Below, in pieces: positions 6,251 through 9,240 of a stretch of 9,240 nt of DNA. The stretch comes from Vibrio sp. 10N.286.49.B1 (GTDB lineage Bacteria > Pseudomonadota > Gammaproteobacteria > Enterobacterales > Vibrionaceae). Every line of letters starts with the position of its first letter. Positions within the stretch are counted from its first letter, which is position 1. The notes under the pieces were generated by a model, which saw only the letters and a program-made list of their open reading frames with translations, was not told the DNA's origin and made no database searches. The translations under genes were made by a program, and so were the position numbers. Where the stretch lies: the NCBI RefSeq assembly GCF_002873335.1, contig NZ_MCUW01000021.1, forward strand, positions 1 to 9,240, given 5' to 3'.

Positions 6251-6280
6251 CTTGAAAAATGCTCACCGCGTAACCATCTT
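6251..6280 (+). promoter_or_regulatory. Sigma-32 (heat-shock) promoter of clpB
   Basis: CTTGAAA (6251-6257) matches the sigma-32 -35 consensus. After 14 bases comes ACCATCTTA (6272-6280), close to the CCCATnTA -10. Spacing and position before clpB fit RpoH control, which is established for clpB in E. coli. The inferred start is around 6285-6290, giving a short leader with a strong AAGGGGG ribosome binding site. Confidence 0.78.
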
Positions 6281-6319
6281 ATTTGCATATAACATCGTAT
6301 GTCATTTAAGGGGGTTGTT

Positions 6320-8893
6320 ATGCGCCTTGACCGTTTTACTAGCAAATTTCAAATCGCTATTTCTGATGCCCAATCTCTCGCCCTAGGCCGAGACCATCAA
6401 TATATTGAACCTGTCCACCTGATGGTTGCGTTACTCAATCAGCAAGGTAGCTCCATTCGTCCACTGCTTACCATGCTGAATGTCGATGCGGTGCAGTTGC
6501 GCTCAAAATTAGGCGAATTGTTAGATAAGCTTCCTAAAGTCACTGGGGTTGGTGGGGATGTTCAGCTTTCAAGTGCAATGGGTAAGCTATTTAATTTATG
6601 CGACAAGGTTGCACAAAAACGACAAGATTCGTATATCTCATCTGAAATATTCCTACTTGCAGCCATTGATGACAAGGGACCTCTTGGTCAATTGCTTAAA
6701 AAGGTGGGTCTAACGGAAGCTAAAATTAATCAAGCTATCGAACAGATCAGAGGTGGTCAGAAAGTTGATGCTCCTAACGCTGAAGAGAAACGACAAGCAC
6801 TCGAAAAATTTACCATCGATCTGACTGAACTTGCAGAACAAGGAAAGCTCGATCCGGTTATTGGCCGAGATGATGAGATACGCCGCACGATTCAGGTACT
6901 ACAGAGGCGTACCAAAAATAACCCTGTCATTATAGGTGAGCCAGGCGTGGGAAAAACGGCCATTGTCGAAGGGCTCGCCCAGCGCATTATCAATAACGAA
7001 GTTCCTGAAGGGCTAAGAGGGCGTCGTGTCCTTTCTCTTGATATGGGGTCGCTTGTAGCAGGCGCTAAATACCGAGGTGAATTTGAGGAGCGTTTAAAGT
7101 CTGTCCTTAACGAGCTAGCAAAAGAAGAAGGCAATATCATTCTCTTTATCGATGAACTGCACACGATGGTTGGAGCGGGTAAAGGTGAAGGGGCGATGGA
7201 TGCTGGCAATATGCTGAAACCAGCCTTGGCTCGAGGTGACCTACATTGCGTCGGGGCAACCACTCTAGATGAGTACAGGAAATACATCGAGAAAGATGCA
7301 GCGTTAGAAAGACGCTTTCAAAAGGTCATTGTTGATGAACCATCGGTTGAAGACACCGTTGCAATTTTACGTGGCTTGAAAGAACGCTATGAACTGCACC
7401 ACCATGTTGAGATTACTGACCCAGCTATCGTCGCAGCCGCGAGCCTTTCTCATCGCTATATAACGGATCGACAATTACCAGACAAAGCTATCGATCTTAT
7501 TGATGAAGCGGCATCAAGTATTCGGTTGCAGATCGATTCAAAGCCAGAATCACTAGATAAATTAGAGCGTAGAATCATTCAACTTAAGATTGAACAGCAG
7601 GCTCTGAAGAATGAACAAGATGATGCAAGCGAAAAGCGACTCGGCATTTTAAACACTGAGCTACTCGCAAAAGAACGAGAATATGCCGAACTTGACGAAG
7701 TCTGGAACGCAGAAAAAGCGGCACTGTCCGGTACTCAACATATAAAAACTGAGCTAGAGCAAGCTCGTATGGATATGGACGTAGCAAGACGAGCGGGTGA
7801 TCTCAATCGAATGTCCGAACTGCAATACGGACGAATCCCCGAATTAGAAAAGCAACTCGACTTGGCTACGCAAGCTGAAATGCAAGAGATGAGCCTGTTA
7901 CGTAATAAAGTCACCGACGCTGAGATTGCCGAAGTGCTTTCAAAGCAAACAGGAATACCAGTCTCAAAAATGCTGGAAGCGGAAAAAGATAAGCTACTCC
8001 AAATGGAAGCAGTACTGCATAAGCGAGTGATTGGCCAAGCTGAAGCGGTTGAGGTTGTATCTGATGCGATTCGCCGTAGCAGAGCGGGTTTATCTGATCC
8101 CAATAAGCCGATCGGCTCTTTTATGTTTTTGGGTCCAACAGGAGTAGGGAAAACAGAGCTTTGTAAAACGTTAGCGAATTTTATGTTTGATAGCGAAGAC
8201 GCAATGATCCGCATCGACATGTCAGAGTTTATGGAAAAACATTCGGTTGCTCGCCTAGTCGGTGCCCCTCCTGGTTATGTTGGCTATGAAGAGGGGGGGT
8301 ATCTCACGGAGGCGGTGAGAAGAAAGCCGTACTCAGTGATTTTACTTGATGAAATAGAGAAAGCGCACCCAGACGTGTTTAATATCTTGCTGCAGGTGTT
8401 AGATGATGGTCGTTTAACCGATGGACAAGGGCGAACTGTCGACTTTCGTAATACTGTCGTCATTATGACTTCAAATTTAGGGTCTTCTAAAATACAAGAG
8501 AACTTCGCTGTATTAGACTACGAAGGAATAAAAAGAGAAGTTATGGAAGTGGTGACATCCCACTTTAGACCTGAATTTTTAAACCGAGTCGATGAGAGCG
8601 TTGTATTTCATCCGCTGGGCGCGAAGCATATAGAATCTATCGCAGATATTCAGTTACAACGTTTAGGACAGCGCATGGAAGACTCGGGTTATCAGTTGTC
8701 CGTTTCTGAGCAAGCGCTAGAATTTATCGCTAAGGTCGGTTTTGATCCAGTGTATGGCGCTAGACCGTTAAAAAGGGCGATTCAGCAAAGTGTTGAGAAC
8801 CCGCTAGCAAAAGAAATACTAGCCGGTAAAGTAGATCCATCTAAACCGATAAGACTCATTGTCAGTAATGATAAGGTTGTTGCAAGCCAATAA
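6320..8893 (+). CDS. clpB: ATP-dependent protein disaggregase ClpB
   Basis: Cytoplasmic Hsp104-family AAA+ hexamer that, with DnaK/DnaJ/GrpE, pulls polypeptides out of aggregates. From ATG 6320 it has 857 residues, the same as E. coli ClpB; AAGGGGG lies 7 bases upstream. An in-frame ATG at 6299 lacks a ribosome binding site and adds MSFKGVV, unlike the family. Domains in order: N domain 1-145; NBD1 with Walker A GEPGVGKT (206-213), pore tyrosine in KYRGE (250-254), Walker B ILFIDE (274-279) and Arg331/332; coiled-coil M domain about 405-525; NBD2 with Walker A GPTGVGKT (605-612), pore loop GYVGY (652-656), Walker B ILLDE (674-678), Arg756 and sensor-2 GAR (813-815). There is no ClpP-binding loop, as usual for ClpB. 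Codon 149 is GTT, so the E. coli short isoform start is absent. Confidence 0.98.
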   Translation: MRLDRFTSKFQIAISDAQSLALGRDHQYIEPVHLMVALLNQQGSSIRPLLTMLNVDAVQLRSKLGELLDKLPKVTGVGGDVQLSSAMGKLFNLCDKVAQKRQDSYISSEIFLLAAIDDKGPLGQLLKKVGLTEAKINQAIEQIRGGQKVDAPNAEEKRQALEKFTIDLTELAEQGKLDPVIGRDDEIRRTIQVLQRRTKNNPVIIGEPGVGKTAIVEGLAQRIINNEVPEGLRGRRVLSLDMGSLVAGAKYRGEFEERLKSVLNELAKEEGNIILFIDELHTMVGAGKGEGAMDAGNMLKPALARGDLHCVGATTLDEYRKYIEKDAALERRFQKVIVDEPSVEDTVAILRGLKERYELHHHVEITDPAIVAAASLSHRYITDRQLPDKAIDLIDEAASSIRLQIDSKPESLDKLERRIIQLKIEQQALKNEQDDASEKRLGILNTELLAKEREYAELDEVWNAEKAALSGTQHIKTELEQARMDMDVARRAGDLNRMSELQYGRIPELEKQLDLATQAEMQEMSLLRNKVTDAEIAEVLSKQTGIPVSKMLEAEKDKLLQMEAVLHKRVIGQAEAVEVVSDAIRRSRAGLSDPNKPIGSFMFLGPTGVGKTELCKTLANFMFDSEDAMIRIDMSEFMEKHSVARLVGAPPGYVGYEEGGYLTEAVRRKPYSVILLDEIEKAHPDVFNILLQVLDDGRLTDGQGRTVDFRNTVVIMTSNLGSSKIQENFAVLDYEGIKREVMEVVTSHFRPEFLNRVDESVVFHPLGAKHIESIADIQLQRLGQRMEDSGYQLSVSEQALEFIAKVGFDPVYGARPLKRAIQQSVENPLAKEILAGKVDPSKPIRLIVSNDKVVASQ

Positions 8894-8909
8894 TTTGGTT
8901 TTGGAATGC

Positions 8910-8936
8910 AAAAAGGAGGCGTCAGCCTCCTTTTTT
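8910..8936 (+). terminator. clpB rho-independent terminator
   Basis: An 11-bp stem with core GGAGGC / GCCTCC, extended by A-T pairs (8910-8920 with 8925-8935), a GTCA loop and six T. It begins 16 bases after the clpB stop codon. The A run on the left arm means it could also terminate minus-strand transcripts. It insulates the rRNA promoters from heat-shock transcription. Confidence 0.95.
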
Positions 8937-9009
8937 GTGTCTTTAATAGACGCTTTGTTTGATTTGTGTTCGAACGGTATGGAAGTGCTGTTTTTATGTG
9001 ATTTAACAC
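8937..9009 (+). promoter_or_regulatory. Upstream region of rrn P1 (possible UP element / Fis sites)
   Basis: AT-rich stretch between the clpB terminator and rRNA promoter P1. Runs of T and A just before the -35 (about 8988-9008) would suit an UP element binding the RNA polymerase alpha subunits. I could not identify Fis sites with confidence, and no gene is visible here. Confidence 0.35.
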
Positions 9010-9037
9010 TTGCCAAGAATAATTCGTTCTCTATAAT
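9010..9037 (+). promoter_or_regulatory. rRNA operon promoter P1
   Basis: TTGCCA (9010-9015, 5/6) and a perfect TATAAT (9032-9037) are separated by 16 bases and followed by the GC-rich discriminator GCGACCCC. That combination is typical of growth-rate- and ppGpp-controlled rrn P1 promoters. Transcription should start around 9044. The call is supported by the second promoter and antitermination elements downstream. Confidence 0.82.
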
Positions 9038-9136
9038 GCGACCCCACTGAGACGGGAAAGGTTGTTAGAAACCAAGAACGAATCAGCAAGGTTATTCAGC
9101 TCAATGAGCTAAACGAAATTAGTTTTAAAAAAGTGT

Positions 9137-9164
9137 TTGACACTGAAACTTAACTCGCTAAAAT
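9137..9164 (+). promoter_or_regulatory. rRNA operon promoter P2
   Basis: A perfect TTGACA (9137-9142) and TAAAAT (9159-9164, 5/6) are separated by 16 bases, with GC-rich AGCCGTCCG next. It lies 127 bases downstream of P1, the usual tandem spacing. Start expected near 9171, just before the boxB-like hairpin. Confidence 0.85.
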
Positions 9165-9172
9165 AGCCGTCC

Positions 9173-9207
9173 GTTTCGAGTAAAGCTCGAAACAAGCTCT
9201 TTAACAA
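9173..9207 (+). promoter_or_regulatory. rrn leader antitermination elements (boxB-like hairpin and boxA)
   Basis: A perfect 8-bp hairpin, GTTTCGAG-TAAAG-CTCGAAAC (9173-9193), is followed at 9196-9207 by GCTCTTTAACAA, the standard rrn boxA bound by NusB-NusE. These let RNA polymerase read the long rRNA operon without Rho termination. The remaining bases to 9240 look like the leader ahead of 16S rRNA; the mature 16S end is not reached. Confidence 0.85.
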
Positions 9208-9240
9208 TATAGACCTATGTCAATCTGTGTGGACACTTGT

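Noticed and set aside
6299..6319. Seven-residue extension of clpB from the ATG at 6299
   Set aside because: There is no ribosome binding site before it. AAGGGGG sits just before 6320, which gives the standard 857-residue protein.
6892..7287. 131-codon open frame antisense to clpB NBD1
   Set aside because: It is a shadow of the conserved coding strand, with a Ser/Pro-rich translation and no recognisable family.
7735..8220. 161-codon open frame antisense to clpB
   Set aside because: The composition is low-complexity (Ser/Ala-rich), as expected opposite a strongly coding AAA+ gene. There is no start context and it lies inside an unmistakable gene.
9208..9240. Start of the 16S rRNA gene
   Set aside because: The bases look like rrn leader, and the conserved 5' start of mature 16S is not reached before the window ends.
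1..9240. CRISPR arrays, insertion sequences, phage genes, defence islands
   Set aside because: No regularly spaced repeats, transposase or integrase motifs, or composition breaks were seen; the order matches a conserved core neighbourhood.

Overview
The window looks like chromosomal core DNA from a Vibrio or close relative (Vibrionaceae, Gammaproteobacteria). The proteins read as close relatives of E. coli PheA, RaiA, BamD, RluD, PgeF and ClpB. Base composition is moderately AT-rich, and the gene order follows the enterobacterial pheA-pheL-raiA-bamD / rluD-pgeF-clpB / rrn neighbourhood. The main difference is an extra MltF-type gene between bamD and raiA. I see no insertion sequence, integrase, CRISPR array, phage gene or tRNA.

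Layout. The left half (37-4400) is on the minus strand. Read in the direction of transcription it holds bamD (outer-membrane assembly lipoprotein), a strong terminator, an MltF-type periplasmic protein (solute-binding domain fused to a lytic transglycosylase domain), a 308-bp gap with CRP-like sites, raiA (ribosome hibernation factor), a terminator, and a phenylalanine attenuation unit. That unit consists of a promoter, the 15-residue leader peptide gene pheL with six Phe codons, and an attenuator, followed by pheA (chorismate mutase/prephenate dehydratase).

The right half is on the plus strand and diverges from bamD at about 4401-4532. It holds rluD (23S rRNA pseudouridine synthase), pgeF overlapping rluD by one base, a sigma-32-type promoter, clpB (Hsp104-family disaggregase) and a strong terminator. 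The window ends in the upstream region of a ribosomal RNA operon: P1 and P2 promoters, then boxB- and boxA-like antitermination elements. The 16S gene would begin beyond the right edge.

Themes. Several units concern ribosome output or quality: the rrn promoters, RluD in 50S maturation, RaiA in stationary-phase inactivation, and ClpB in proteotoxic stress. Two concern the envelope: BamD and the MltF-type protein. Two start sites need moving inward from the longest open frame, rluD to 4533 and clpB to 6320. I found no evidence of an undescribed multi-gene system. The most informative signals are the complete pheL attenuator, tandem CRP-like sites at raiA, an MltF paralogue that keeps amino-acid-binding residues, and a clpB without the internal start codon that E. 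coli uses for its short isoform.
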